Below the pieces are notes generated by a model. That model did not search any database and was not told where the DNA came from. It saw only the letters and a program-made list of their open reading frames with translations. This document shows positions 54,823 to 63,832 of a stretch of 64,000 nt of DNA, one piece after another; position 1 is the stretch's first letter, and each line of letters begins with the position of its first letter. Source of the stretch: Actinobacteria bacterium UBA6100 (GTDB lineage Bacteria > Actinomycetota > Coriobacteriia > Anaerosomatales > Anaerosomataceae); the NCBI GenBank assembly GCA_002423585.1, contig DIWS01000013.1, positions 62,001-126,000 on the forward strand, read 5' to 3'. The translations under genes and the position numbers were made by a program.

Positions 54823-56146
54823 ACGCGCGCTCAGCGTCTCCGATGCCCTTGCGCTGGCGAAGGGCGCGCTCGAGGGCGTCCGGGTGCGCGTGGTGGGCGA
54901 GGTCTCCGAGGCCACCGACAAGCCCGGGTACAAGGCGCTCTACTTCTCACTCAAGGACGGTAGCTCGGTCATGCCGTGCCTGATGTGGCGTGACGCCTAC
55001 ACCGCTTGTGGGGCGAAGATCACAGACGGGGCGCTCATCGAGGTGGCCGGGTTCTTCACCGCTTACGCCGCGAAGGGTCGCATGCAGTTCCAGGTCCGCA
55101 GCCTCGTGCTCGCAGGCGAAGGTGCCCTGCGCCTGCAGGTGGCCGAGCTCGCACGTCGGCTCGAGGCCGAGGGTCTGATGCGTGACGAGCGCAAGCGGCC
55201 GCTTCCGTCCTTCCCGCGGCGCATCGGTGTCGTCACGTCGCCGCGCGGCAAGGCGGTCCACGATATCCTCCGCACTCTCAAGCGGCGCTATCCTGCTGCC
55301 GAGCTCGTCGTCGCCGGCGTCCAGGTCGAGGGCGAGGGCGCGGTCGCGCAGATCGTCCGGGGCATCGAGGCCGTCGGGCGTGAGCCCGGTATCGACGTGG
55401 TCATCCTCGGCAGGGGTGGCGGCAGCTACGAGGACCTCATGCCGTTCAACAGCGAGGAGGTCGCGCGGGCGGTGGTGGCATGCCCCGTGCCCGTCGTGAC
55501 CGGCATCGGTCACGAGCCGGACACCAGCATCGCCGATATGGTCGCCGATCTCAGGGCGTCCACACCCACCGCCGCCGCTGAGGCGGCTGCGCCGGACGCG
55601 GATGATGTCGGGCGCCGTCTGGAGTCACAGCGCCGGCTCCTCGGCCGTGCCCTGTCTCACCTCGTCGATGCGTATGAGCACCGCGTCTGCCTCGTCGCGC
55701 AGCGACCTGTCTTCTGCGACCCGATGGCGCTGCTCGGCGGCAGGATGCAGGCGCTCGATCAGGTCGCCCTTGCGCTCGGCCGCGCGCTCCCGCAGCGGTT
55801 GGAGCGGGAGTCTGCGGTGCTCGAGAACGCGGCGCGCGCGATCGAGCGCGTGGGACCGCAGTTCACGGTTGCGCACGAGGTTCGCCTCGCCCGGGCGGGT
55901 GAGTGGACGGTGGCGGCGGGACATGCGCTCGTCGAGTCGGCCGAGCGCGCCATCGCCAACGCCGCTGCCCGGTTGGATGACTTGTCGCCGCTGGCGATAC
56001 TCGGGCGTGGCTACGCGGTATGTTACGGAGCAGACGGTGCGGTCGTTCGTGCCTCGGCAGAGGTCGTCGAGGGCGAGCGTGTCCGGGTCCGGCTCGCGCA
56101 GGGACGGCTCGGCTGTGTCGTCGAGACCGTGGAAACGGAGGAGTAG
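54809..56146 (+). CDS. xseA: Exodeoxyribonuclease VII large subunit
   Basis: A 445-residue catalytic subunit of exonuclease VII, which degrades single-stranded DNA. The N-terminal OB fold (VRVVGEVSEATDKPGYKALYF) binds DNA; the catalytic domain has VVTSPRGKAVHDIL, GRGGGSYEDLMPFNSEEVARAV and GIGHEPDTSIADMVADLRASTPTAAAE. Coiled coils and a C-terminal GRGYAV domain follow. The ATG at 54809 is the family start and overlaps rnd by 14 bases; the xseB ATG follows its stop directly. Confidence 0.96.
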   Translation: MASAERALSVSDALALAKGALEGVRVRVVGEVSEATDKPGYKALYFSLKDGSSVMPCLMWRDAYTACGAKITDGALIEVAGFFTAYAAKGRMQFQVRSLVLAGEGALRLQVAELARRLEAEGLMRDERKRPLPSFPRRIGVVTSPRGKAVHDILRTLKRRYPAAELVVAGVQVEGEGAVAQIVRGIEAVGREPGIDVVILGRGGGSYEDLMPFNSEEVARAVVACPVPVVTGIGHEPDTSIADMVADLRASTPTAAAEAAAPDADDVGRRLESQRRLLGRALSHLVDAYEHRVCLVAQRPVFCDPMALLGGRMQALDQVALALGRALPQRLERESAVLENAARAIERVGPQFTVAHEVRLARAGEWTVAAGHALVESAERAIANAAARLDDLSPLAILGRGYAVCYGADGAVVRASAEVVEGERVRVRLAQGRLGCVVETVETEE

Positions 56147-56407
56147 ATGGCGTCGGATGTGGTGATGCCCGAGGGGCTGTCGTTCGGTGAGGCGTTGGCC
56201 GAGCTGGAGCAGATCGTACGGGCGCTCGAGAGCGGGCAGATCGAACTCGAGGACGGGCTCGCGCGTTACGAGCGCGGCGTCGCACTCCTGCGTGCGTGCC
56301 AGGAGAAGCTCGCGCAGGCGAAGCAGCGCGTGACGATGCTGATCGGTGAGCTCGAGGGTGACGAGGGGGCATCTGCCGGGGACGACGGCGGGGAGGCGGA
56401 GCAGTGA
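56147..56407 (+). CDS. xseB: Exodeoxyribonuclease VII small subunit
   Basis: An 86-residue helical subunit that coats the XseA coiled coils. LSFGEALAELEQIVRALESGQIELEDGLARYERGV is the family pattern. Its first codon directly follows the xseA stop. The acidic, glycine-rich tail (GDEGASAGDDGGEAEQ) is longer than in many relatives. Confidence 0.95.
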   Translation: MASDVVMPEGLSFGEALAELEQIVRALESGQIELEDGLARYERGVALLRACQEKLAQAKQRVTMLIGELEGDEGASAGDDGGEAEQ

Positions 56408-56760
56408 CGGACTGCGTGTTCTGCATGATCGGTACAGGGGAGATCCCGGCGGCGCTGGTCTACGAGGACGAGCATGTGGTGGCGTTCGACGACATCGCCC
56501 CACAGGCGCCGGTCCACACGCTCATCATCCCGCGCGCACACTACGCGGACATCGCCGACCACGTGCCCGCCGACGTCCTTGACGCGGCGATGCGGGCGAT
56601 CCCGCGCGTTGCCGAACTCAAGGGCATCGCCGTAACGGGCTACCGCGTGATCATCAACACGGGGCCTGACGCGGCGCAGACCGTCCATCACTTCCACGTG
56701 CATGTTCTCGGAGGACGGCCTATGGCCGAAGGAATGGTCTCGTTCGACGGAAGCAGGTGA
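56404..56760 (+). CDS. HIT-family nucleotide hydrolase
   Basis: A 118-residue histidine-triad protein of the Hint branch, which hydrolyses AMP conjugates such as AMP-lysine. The triad HHFHVHVLGG is at the C-terminus, and DCVFCMIGTGEIPA with CxxC is typical of the N-terminus. The GTG overlaps the xseB stop by 4 bases. Confidence 0.95.
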   Translation: MTDCVFCMIGTGEIPAALVYEDEHVVAFDDIAPQAPVHTLIIPRAHYADIADHVPADVLDAAMRAIPRVAELKGIAVTGYRVIINTGPDAAQTVHHFHVHVLGGRPMAEGMVSFDGSR

Positions 56761-56764
56761 GCGC

Positions 56765-57616
56765 ATGGTGCCGGAGCGAAGCGTGTGCGTGGTGACCGAC
56801 TCCACGGCGGATATCCCCGGGCATGTTGCCGAGGAACTCGGGATCACGGTAGTGCCGTTGAGCCTGACGGTGGGCGGTGAGACGTTCGTCGACGGCTCGA
56901 TCACGATGGCGGAGTTCTTCAGGCGCATGAATGCGTCCAAGGAACTGCCCACTACGTCGCAGCCATCGGTGGGCGCGTTTCTGGAGGTGTTCGAGTCGGG
57001 GCTTGCGCGCTGCAAAGACGTGGTCTGCATCAACGTCTCGAACCGTCTGTCGGGAACCATCGAGTCGGCGCGCGAGGCCGCGCGCACCCTCGGTGACCGC
57101 GTCCATGTGCTCGACACGCTCAATCTCTCGTGGGGCGAGGGCTATCAGGTGGTGGCCGCGGCCAAGGCCGCTGCGGCGGGGGAGTCGCTCGAAGGGGTGA
57201 AGCGGGCATTCGAGGACGCGCACGAGAGGATCCACATGGTGGTCGGACTCGACACACTCGAGAACCTGGCCAAGGGTGGCCGCATCGGTCGCGTCTCGGC
57301 GTTCGTCGGCGGCGTGCTCAACATGAAGGTGATGTTCACTGTGGGGGAAGACGGTGCGTTCGTGCCGGTCGCCCGGGCACGCGGCGGGAAGGCGGCGCTG
57401 CAGGCGAGCGTGGACTGGCTCGCCGAGCACGTCTCCCCGGAGAAGCGCGCGGCCTTCGGCGTATTGCATGCGGAATCGCCGGACAAGGCGGCATGGCTGG
57501 AGGACGCGATCCGCTCCCGCTTCAACGTGGCGGAACTCGCCGTGATCGAGACCGGTCCCGTGATCGGCACGCACACGGGAACGGGCTGGGGGCTGACCGG
57601 GGCGGAGTTGGATTAG
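56765..57616 (+). CDS. DegV-family fatty-acid-binding protein
   Basis: A 283-residue DegV protein. Relatives (FakB) hold a fatty acid for phosphorylation by FakA. VVTDSTADIP, TTSQPSVGAFLEVF, NVSNRLSGTIESA and GPVIGTHTGTG are the family motifs and surround the lipid pocket. The ATG at 56765 follows AGGTGAG; the in-frame start at 56702 lies inside the HIT gene. It is the last gene before a strong terminator. No fakA is visible in this window. Confidence 0.92.
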   Translation: MVPERSVCVVTDSTADIPGHVAEELGITVVPLSLTVGGETFVDGSITMAEFFRRMNASKELPTTSQPSVGAFLEVFESGLARCKDVVCINVSNRLSGTIESAREAARTLGDRVHVLDTLNLSWGEGYQVVAAAKAAAAGESLEGVKRAFEDAHERIHMVVGLDTLENLAKGGRIGRVSAFVGGVLNMKVMFTVGEDGAFVPVARARGGKAALQASVDWLAEHVSPEKRAAFGVLHAESPDKAAWLEDAIRSRFNVAELAVIETGPVIGTHTGTGWGLTGAELD

Positions 57617-57628
57617 TCCCGGATGTGG

Positions 57629-57666
57629 GAACGGCCCCGACCTTCGGGTCGGGGCCGTTCTAATCC
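57629..57666 (+). terminator. Strong terminator after the xse-DegV block
   Basis: A perfect 14-bp stem with a TTCG loop (arms 57629-57642 and 57647-57660), followed by TAATCCTT. It closes the operon that began with rnd. Confidence 0.9.
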
Positions 57667-57794
57667 TTCCCTGTTACCCCTGAGTCCTCAGGCGGCACGT
57701 TCCAGCTGGAGTGCTGGTCATCGGGATGCCGGTCACCGATGAGGCCGCAACCGCGGTGGGGCGGATTCCCCGCGACACCGCATGTTAGGGAAGG
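57665..57794. other. Structured segment, possible RNA element
   Basis: CCTTCCCT (57665-57672) pairs with AGGGAAGG (57787-57794), enclosing several smaller hairpins: CCTGA/TCAGG (57679-57692), GCAC/GTGC around TCCAGCTGGA (57695-57714), TCATCGG/CCGATGA (57718-57742) and GCGGTG-GGG/CCC-CACCGC (57753-57780). Such nested pairing in a 400-base non-coding gap suggests a structured RNA or a leader of the acetyl-CoA synthetase gene. It matches no riboswitch consensus I know, and no promoter lies between the terminator and the first arm, so chance pairing in GC-rich DNA is possible. Confidence 0.35.
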
Positions 57795-58025
57795 GAAACC
57801 TGTGCTGGTGTTTAACCTACCTGCAACGGCTCGAGATTGCAACAGTTGTTACATCGGATCGTGTCGGCCGCCTTCATGGGCGCCGTCCACCGACCGGCGA
57901 GCGCCGTTTGCCCGGTCGTGCGGGTCGAAACCGGTGGTCCAGCCGCTACCATGAGCGAATGTGCAGCACAACCGCGCACGATCCGGCAGCTGCGCGGTCG
58001 GTCTTTCTACTGAGAGGGGATGAGC
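57795..58025 (+). other. Non-coding leader region of the acetyl-CoA synthetase gene
   Basis: About 230 bases with no convincing gene. It is locally AT-richer around 57810-57860, with TTGCAACAGTTGTTACAT (arms AACA/TGTT) which could hold a promoter or operator, but no clear -35/-10 pair can be set. The last 15 bases carry the GAGAGGGG ribosome site. Confidence 0.35.
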
Positions 58026-60017
58026 ATGACTGAGCCGAATGCGATCGAGTCGCTGTCGCAGGAGTATCGCGTGGTGCAGCCGCCGAAGTGGGTCACGGAC
58101 CGGGCGCATCTTCAGACCATGGACGAGTATCGGGAGCTCTACCAGCGCTCGATCGACGATCCCGAGGGCTTCTGGGCCGATATGGCCGAGCAGATGCTCC
58201 ACTGGGAGAAGAAGTGGGACACGGTCCTCGAATACGATTTCAGCAAGCCGTACGTGAAGTGGTTCGAGGGCGGCAAGCTCAACGTCACCTATAACTGCAT
58301 CGACCGTCACCTTCAGGGTTGGCGCCGCAACAAGGCCGCGCTCATCTGGGAGACGGACGAAGGCCGCACGAAGATGTACACCTATCAGTCGCTCTACTAC
58401 AAGGTGTGCAAGTTCGCGAACGTCCTTAAGAAGCGCGGCATCAAGAAGGGCGACCGCGTCGCCCTCTACCTGCCGATGATCCCGGAGCTTGCGATCGCGA
58501 TGCTCGCCTGTGCGCGCATCGGTGCGATCCACTCGGTCATCTTCGCCGGGTTCAGCTCCGCTGCGCTCCGCGATCGTATCCAGGACTCGGGGGCCAAGCT
58601 GCTGGTCACCGCCGATGAGGGTCTCCGCGGCGGCCGCGTCGTGCCGCTCAAGGCCGAGGCCGACGCTGCGCTGAACGAGTGTCCGTCGATCGAGACGGTC
58701 ATCGTGGTCTCCCGCGCGCGCACCCGCGTCGACATGGAGCCGGGCCGCGACTTCTGGTACCACGAGGAGGTCCGCGCCGACGACATCAGCCAGCACTGCG
58801 ACGTGGAGTGGATGGACGCCGAGGACCCGCTCTTCATCCTGTACACCTCGGGGTCCACGGGCAAGCCGAAGGGCGTGCTGCACACCACGGGCGGTTACCT
58901 GCTCTATGCGGCCACGACCTTCCGCTACGTGTTCGACTACCACGACGAGGACGTGTTCTGGTGCACCGCGGACATCGGCTGGGTCACCGGGCATAGTTAT
59001 ATCGTCTACGGGCCGCTCGCGGTGGGCGCCACCTCACTCATGTTCGAGGGCGTACCCACATACCCGGACGCCGGCCGCATGTGGGAGATCATCGAGAAGC
59101 ACGGCGTGAACCAGTTCTACACGGCCCCCACGCTCATCCGCTCGCTCATGAAGCAGGGCGAGGAGTGGCCCGCCAAGTACGATCTGTCCACGCTACGCGT
59201 GCTCGGCACGGTCGGTGAGCCGATCAACCCCGAGGCATGGATGTGGTACTACAAGAACATCGCCCGCGAGAACGCTCCGATCGTCGACACCTACTGGCAG
59301 ACGGAGACCGGCGGTCACATCATCACCAACCTGCCGGGCATCACCCCGATGAAGCCGGGTTCGGCGACCCTCCCGTTCTTCGGCATCGAGCCGATCGTCG
59401 TGAACGAGGACGGTAGCGAGACTGCGCTGGGCAGTGGCGGCCGTCTGTGCATCACCAAGCCGTGGCCGGGCATCATGCGCGGCACCTGGGGCGACGCTGA
59501 GAACGCCCTGATGAAGAACGTGTACTTCACCGCGTTCCCCGGGAAGTACTTCACCGGTGATGGCGCTCGCAAGGACGAGGACGGTTACTACTGGCTCATG
59601 GGTCGCGTGGACGATGTCATCAACGTGTCGGGCCACCGCATGGGTACCGCCGAGATCGAGAGCGCGCTCGTGAGCCACGCTTCAGTGGCCGAGGCCGCCG
59701 TCGTCGGCTACCCGCATGACGTCAAGGGAGAGGGCATCTACGCCTACGTCATCCTGAAGACCGGCGTGGACATCCCCGACGGTATCGAGAAGATCCTGCG
59801 CGGCCATGTCCGCGAGGAGATCGGGCCGATCGCGAGCCCCGACTTCATCCACATCGTGCCCGAGCTGCCGAAGACCAGGAGCGGCAAGATCATGCGCCGC
59901 ATACTGCGCAAGATCGCCGGCGGCGACCGCGATATCGAGGCGTTCGGCGATATCTCCACGCTCGCGGACCCCGGCATCGTGCAGACGATCCTGGACACCG
60001 CGCCGAAGGTCGGCTAG
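58026..60017 (+). CDS. acs: Acetyl-CoA synthetase (AMP-forming)
   Basis: Activates acetate with ATP and CoA to acetyl-CoA. The 663-residue protein has the adenylate loop LYTSGSTGKPKGVLH, the acetate-site region WVTGHSYIVYGPL, TYWQTETGG, GRVDDVINVSGHRMGTAE and the C-terminal lysine motif KTRSGKIMRR, where acetylation inactivates the enzyme in many bacteria. The ATG at 58026 is preferred over the one at 58020, which touches the ribosome site. A long structured gap precedes it. Confidence 0.96.
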   Translation: MTEPNAIESLSQEYRVVQPPKWVTDRAHLQTMDEYRELYQRSIDDPEGFWADMAEQMLHWEKKWDTVLEYDFSKPYVKWFEGGKLNVTYNCIDRHLQGWRRNKAALIWETDEGRTKMYTYQSLYYKVCKFANVLKKRGIKKGDRVALYLPMIPELAIAMLACARIGAIHSVIFAGFSSAALRDRIQDSGAKLLVTADEGLRGGRVVPLKAEADAALNECPSIETVIVVSRARTRVDMEPGRDFWYHEEVRADDISQHCDVEWMDAEDPLFILYTSGSTGKPKGVLHTTGGYLLYAATTFRYVFDYHDEDVFWCTADIGWVTGHSYIVYGPLAVGATSLMFEGVPTYPDAGRMWEIIEKHGVNQFYTAPTLIRSLMKQGEEWPAKYDLSTLRVLGTVGEPINPEAWMWYYKNIARENAPIVDTYWQTETGGHIITNLPGITPMKPGSATLPFFGIEPIVVNEDGSETALGSGGRLCITKPWPGIMRGTWGDAENALMKNVYFTAFPGKYFTGDGARKDEDGYYWLMGRVDDVINVSGHRMGTAEIESALVSHASVAEAAVVGYPHDVKGEGIYAYVILKTGVDIPDGIEKILRGHVREEIGPIASPDFIHIVPELPKTRSGKIMRRILRKIAGGDRDIEAFGDISTLADPGIVQTILDTAPKVG

Positions 60018-60040
60018 AGCTTCACACGCATGGAGCGAAC

Positions 60041-60068
60041 AGAGGGCCCCGCGCATGCGGGGTCCTCT
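60041..60068 (+). terminator. Terminator-like hairpin after acs
   Basis: Stem AGAGGGCCCCGC / GCGGGGTCCTCT (one G-T pair) with a GCAT loop, followed by TCGCGCG rather than a U run. Confidence 0.55.
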
Positions 60069-60155
60069 TCGCGCGCGGGGTCGCGGGCATCGGCGCGCAT
60101 GGTAAACTGTGCGTCGACTCGCTCGACCCTCGACACGCCGGAGGTACCTTCCCGC

Positions 60156-61226
60156 ATGGCTTACAACGACCTCTTTCTGCGCGCGGCCCGCCGCGAGCCC
60201 ACCGAGAGCACCCCTGTCTGGATGATGCGGCAGGCCGGTCGCTACATGCCCGAGTATCGCGAGATCCGTGCGAAGCACGGGTTCCTCGAGATGTGCCGCA
60301 CTCCCGAGCTCGCTGTCGAGGTGACGATGCAGCCGGTCGACCTCGTCGGTGTCGACGCTGCCATCCTGTTCTCGGACATCCTGGTGGTGTTTCCCGGTAT
60401 GGGCCTCGACCTCACCTTCGCCAAGGGCGAGGGTCCGGTCATCCACAACCCGGTCCGCACGGTGGACGACATCAGGAAGCTCCGCATCTCGGACCCGCTC
60501 GAAGACACCGGTTACGTGATGGAGACGCTCGGCATCCTGCGCAGGGAACTCGAGCACAAGGTCCCGCTCATCGGCTTCGGCGGTGCGCCGTTCACGCTCG
60601 CGAGCTACATGATCGAAGGCCACGGCACGCGCGACTACGAGTACACCAAGGCGCTCATGTGGAGCGAGCCGAAGGCCTGGGATGAGCTGATGACCAAGAT
60701 CAGCGACACCGTGATCGCGTACCTCTCGGCGCAGATCGACGCCGGCGCACAGGTCATCCAGGTCTTCGACAGCTGGGTGGGTTACGTGGCGCCGCGCGAC
60801 TACGAGCGCTCGGTGCTGCCCTACACCAAGCGCGTGATCGACGCGCTTACCGAGCATGGCAAGCGGGTCGTGCCTGAGGGCGTGCCGATCATCCACTTCC
60901 CGAACGGGGCTACTTCGATGCTCGACCTCGCGCAGCTCGCGGGTGGCGATGTCCTCGGTGTGGACTGGCGCCTGGACATGAAGCACGTCGTGGAGCAGGT
61001 CGACGAGCGCTTCGCCATCCAGGGCAACATCGACCCGGTCGCGCTCTTCGCCCCGGACGACGAGCTCGAGCGCATGATCGTTGAGATCCTCGAGGCGGTG
61101 GGCACCCGGCCGGGCCACATCTTCAACCTCGGTCACGGTATCCACAAGACGAGCGATCCGGAGAAGGCGCGCACGATGATCAGACTGGTGCACGAGCACT
61201 CGGCGCGCATCCGTGGTGCGAAGTAG
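60156..61226 (+). CDS. hemE: Uroporphyrinogen III decarboxylase
   Basis: Removes the four acetate carboxyls of uroporphyrinogen III to give coproporphyrinogen III. The 356-residue protein begins NDLFLRAARREP and shows the substrate motif VWMMRQAGRYMPEYRE, the catalytic Asp in LFSDILV and the C-terminal GNIDPVAL and NLGHGIHK. The ATG at 60156 has GGAGG 11 bases upstream; earlier starts read into the acs terminator hairpin. It heads the haem operon. A weak TAAACT lies about 50 bases upstream. Confidence 0.97.
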   Translation: MAYNDLFLRAARREPTESTPVWMMRQAGRYMPEYREIRAKHGFLEMCRTPELAVEVTMQPVDLVGVDAAILFSDILVVFPGMGLDLTFAKGEGPVIHNPVRTVDDIRKLRISDPLEDTGYVMETLGILRRELEHKVPLIGFGGAPFTLASYMIEGHGTRDYEYTKALMWSEPKAWDELMTKISDTVIAYLSAQIDAGAQVIQVFDSWVGYVAPRDYERSVLPYTKRVIDALTEHGKRVVPEGVPIIHFPNGATSMLDLAQLAGGDVLGVDWRLDMKHVVEQVDERFAIQGNIDPVALFAPDDELERMIVEILEAVGTRPGHIFNLGHGIHKTSDPEKARTMIRLVHEHSARIRGAK

Positions 61227-61236
61227 GGACGCGGGC

Positions 61237-62211
61237 ATGGCTGATCGCGCAGGAGTGCTGCTCACCGCGTTCGGCGGCCCCGATTCGCTCGAGTCGGTGG
61301 GCCCGTTCATGGCGCGCTTCATGGGCCGTGAGCCATCGTCGGCCATCGTGACCTCTGCACAGGAGAAGTACCGCGCGATCGGGGGCGCGTCGCCGCTCCC
61401 GGGCGTGGCGGCCGAGATCGCCGCCGCGCTCGAGCGTCGGCTGAAGACCGCCGGCCACGACGTGGTGGTCCGCGCCGGGATGCGCTACTGGGAGCCGTCG
61501 ATCGACTCGGCGCTCGAGGCGTTGCAGGCCGAAGGTGCCGGGAGTGTGGTCATGGTCTCGCTCTCCGCGTTCGAGTCGCAGGTCACCTGTGAGTCCTTCC
61601 GCACGTGCGCGTTGCATGCTGCGCAGGGGCTCGAGATCGCCGATGTGTGCGAGGCGCCGGTACTGCACCGCGCGCCGCAGTATCGCGACTTCTTTGGCCA
61701 TGCGTGCGCTCACGCGCTCGCCGGCACGCCGGCGCGGCGACCGCTCGTGATGATGACGGCCCACAGCCTTCCCGAGGCCGATCTGGTCGAGAACGATCCG
61801 TACCCGGGCGGCCTGCGCGAGGTCGCCGATGCGGTGGCGGCGATCGCGGGGCTCACCCCGGGTGAGGACTTCGCTGAGGGCGAGCATCTTCCCGGGATCG
61901 CGGCTTTCGGCTCGTTCGAGGGCCCCGTGGCCTGGCTGCAGGGTTATCAGTCGCGCGGTGCGCGCCCCGGCGCGTGGCTCGGGCCGGCCCTCGGCGATGT
62001 CATGGCGGCTGCGGCTTCCGCCGGCTTCGACGGCATCATCGTCGTACCGATCGGCTTCGCGATCGACCACATGGAGACGCTCTGGGACCTCGATATCGAG
62101 GCTGCGGAGAGCGCGGCATCGCTCGGGCTCGTCTTCGAGCGCACGTCGGTGCCCAACGAGGACGTGAGTTTCATCGACGCTCTGGAGTGGGCGGTCGCCC
62201 CGCTGCTCTAG
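61237..62211 (+). CDS. hemH: Ferrochelatase (coproporphyrin type)
   Basis: Inserts iron into the porphyrin; in Gram-positive bacteria the substrate is usually coproporphyrin III (CpfC). The 324-residue protein has EKYRAIGGASPLPG, the catalytic His in MTAHSLPEADL and the Glu in GFAIDHMETLWDLDIE. It lies between hemE and hemY, the usual order of the coproporphyrin pathway. The ATG at 61237 follows GGGAC; it starts 10 bases after hemE. Confidence 0.95.
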   Translation: MADRAGVLLTAFGGPDSLESVGPFMARFMGREPSSAIVTSAQEKYRAIGGASPLPGVAAEIAAALERRLKTAGHDVVVRAGMRYWEPSIDSALEALQAEGAGSVVMVSLSAFESQVTCESFRTCALHAAQGLEIADVCEAPVLHRAPQYRDFFGHACAHALAGTPARRPLVMMTAHSLPEADLVENDPYPGGLREVADAVAAIAGLTPGEDFAEGEHLPGIAAFGSFEGPVAWLQGYQSRGARPGAWLGPALGDVMAAAASAGFDGIIVVPIGFAIDHMETLWDLDIEAAESAASLGLVFERTSVPNEDVSFIDALEWAVAPLL

Positions 62212-62283
62212 CGAGTCGCATCAGTTCGGATGTCAGACGCAGTGGCGGCCGGCACCGCCCGCGCAGCAACGAAAGGCCACTGC

Positions 62284-63789
62284 ATGCATATCGTGATCAT
62301 CGGCGGCGGGATCGCCGGACTCGGCGCGGCGTACAAGATCAGGCGGGCGGCAGACGCGGGCCACGACGTCACCTTCACGCTCATCGAGCGCGACGAACGT
62401 CTCGGCGGAAAGATCTGGACCGACATCGCCGAGGACCCTGACGGCGGACGCTACATCGCCGACGGCGGAAGCGACTCCTTCCTCACCGACAAGACGGCGG
62501 TGCACCGGGTGGCGCGTCTCCTTGGCGTGTTCGACGAGGAGTGTGGAACGCTCGACGAGACCAAGAAGACGTTCATCGTCAAGCGCGGGAAGCTCGTGGA
62601 GATGCCTGATGGCATGATGATGTTCGCTCCCACCAAGTTGCTCCCGCTTGCCACTTCGAAGCTCTACTCGTGGCCCGCCAAGTTCCGCATGGCGCTCGAC
62701 CTCGTCATCCCGCGCAAGGTGCGGTGGGCCGAGGGAGAGACGGCGCAGCAGCACGACGAGACGCTCGAGAGCCTCGTGGTCCGCCGCCTCGGCCGTGAGG
62801 CGCTCGACCGGCTCGCCGAGCCGCTCTCGGCGGGCGTGAACGGCGACATCGCCTCCGAGATGTCGGTGGCGGGGCGCTACCCGATGCTGCTCGACATGGA
62901 GCAGAAGCATGGCTCGCTCGTGCGGGGATTCCTCGCGCAGCGTAAGAAGGTCGAGGAGATCAAGAAGAAGTACCCGCCGAAGCCGGGCGCAAAGCGCCGC
63001 ACGTTCTTCTCATCGTTCAACGAGGGTCTGCAGTTCATCTGTGACCGGATGGCGGATGCGGCAGGCCGCGAGCACATCCGTACAGGTGCGGCCGCGACCG
63101 CGCTCGAGCGCGTGGGCGAGGGCTGGCGCGTGTCGCTCGCCGGCGGTGAGATGCTCGAAGCGGACGCGGTTATCGTCGCCACCGAGGTGTGGGCGGCCGC
63201 AGAGCTCGTCTCGCGGGTGGAGCCTGCGCTCGCGGGTCTGCTCGAGACGATCCCGTCTTCGTCGTGTGCCACCGCGCTTCTCGCGTTCGACTCGGCGGAC
63301 TACCCGCACGACACGCGCTGGCACGGTATCCTCACGCCGGCTGTGGAGCATCGCCCCGTCACGGGCGTCTCACTCATGAGCTCCAAGTGGCCGGACCGTG
63401 CACCCGAAGGTCGGATCCTCATCCGGGCCTTCCTCGGCGGACCGCGCGACCAGGCGGTACTCGACGCGAGCGATGAGGACCTCCTCGAGCTCGCGCGCAC
63501 GCAGCTGGTGGAGCTGATCGGCATCCGTGCCGATGCCCGCCCGCGCTACGCAAAGCTCTTCCGCTGGGACAAGGGCATGCCGCAGTACACGCTCGGCCAC
63601 CTCGATCGCGTGGACGAGATCGAGCGCATCGAGGCGGGCGTCCGCGGGCTCGCGCTCGCGGGCAACGCCTACCGCGGCGTTGGCGTCCCCAACGCACTCG
63701 AGAGCGGCGAGAACGCGGCCTCGAAGCTGCTCGCCGAGGTGGGCGTCACACTCGCCGAGGACGCTGTGGAGGAGAAGCGGGTCTACTAG
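62284..63789 (+). CDS. hemY: Coproporphyrinogen/protoporphyrinogen oxidase (HemY/CgoX)
   Basis: A 501-residue FAD enzyme that oxidises the porphyrinogen to a porphyrin with oxygen or another acceptor. The FAD loop IIGGGIAGLGAAY starts at residue 4, GGSDSFLTDK and the second dinucleotide region VEPALAGLLET follow, and the C-terminal GLALAGNAYRGVGVPNALESGENAA is the HemY signature. The ATG at 62284 follows GAAAGG by 8 bases. A second, similar gene starts 43 bases after it. Confidence 0.94.
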   Translation: MHIVIIGGGIAGLGAAYKIRRAADAGHDVTFTLIERDERLGGKIWTDIAEDPDGGRYIADGGSDSFLTDKTAVHRVARLLGVFDEECGTLDETKKTFIVKRGKLVEMPDGMMMFAPTKLLPLATSKLYSWPAKFRMALDLVIPRKVRWAEGETAQQHDETLESLVVRRLGREALDRLAEPLSAGVNGDIASEMSVAGRYPMLLDMEQKHGSLVRGFLAQRKKVEEIKKKYPPKPGAKRRTFFSSFNEGLQFICDRMADAAGREHIRTGAAATALERVGEGWRVSLAGGEMLEADAVIVATEVWAAAELVSRVEPALAGLLETIPSSSCATALLAFDSADYPHDTRWHGILTPAVEHRPVTGVSLMSSKWPDRAPEGRILIRAFLGGPRDQAVLDASDEDLLELARTQLVELIGIRADARPRYAKLFRWDKGMPQYTLGHLDRVDEIERIEAGVRGLALAGNAYRGVGVPNALESGENAASKLLAEVGVTLAEDAVEEKRVY

Positions 63790-63832
63790 CATCGACGGTG
63801 GCCTGACCGGCCGCCTTCCGGGAAGGACGTGC

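Noticed and set aside
57665..57794. Cobalamin riboswitch, T-box, glycine or c-di-AMP riboswitch, 6S RNA, SRP RNA, RNase P RNA
   Set aside because: Checked by eye on both strands; none of the conserved core sequences (B12 box, T-box TGGNACCGCG, GGAAGGAAGCAG, GAGGAAAGTCC) is present.
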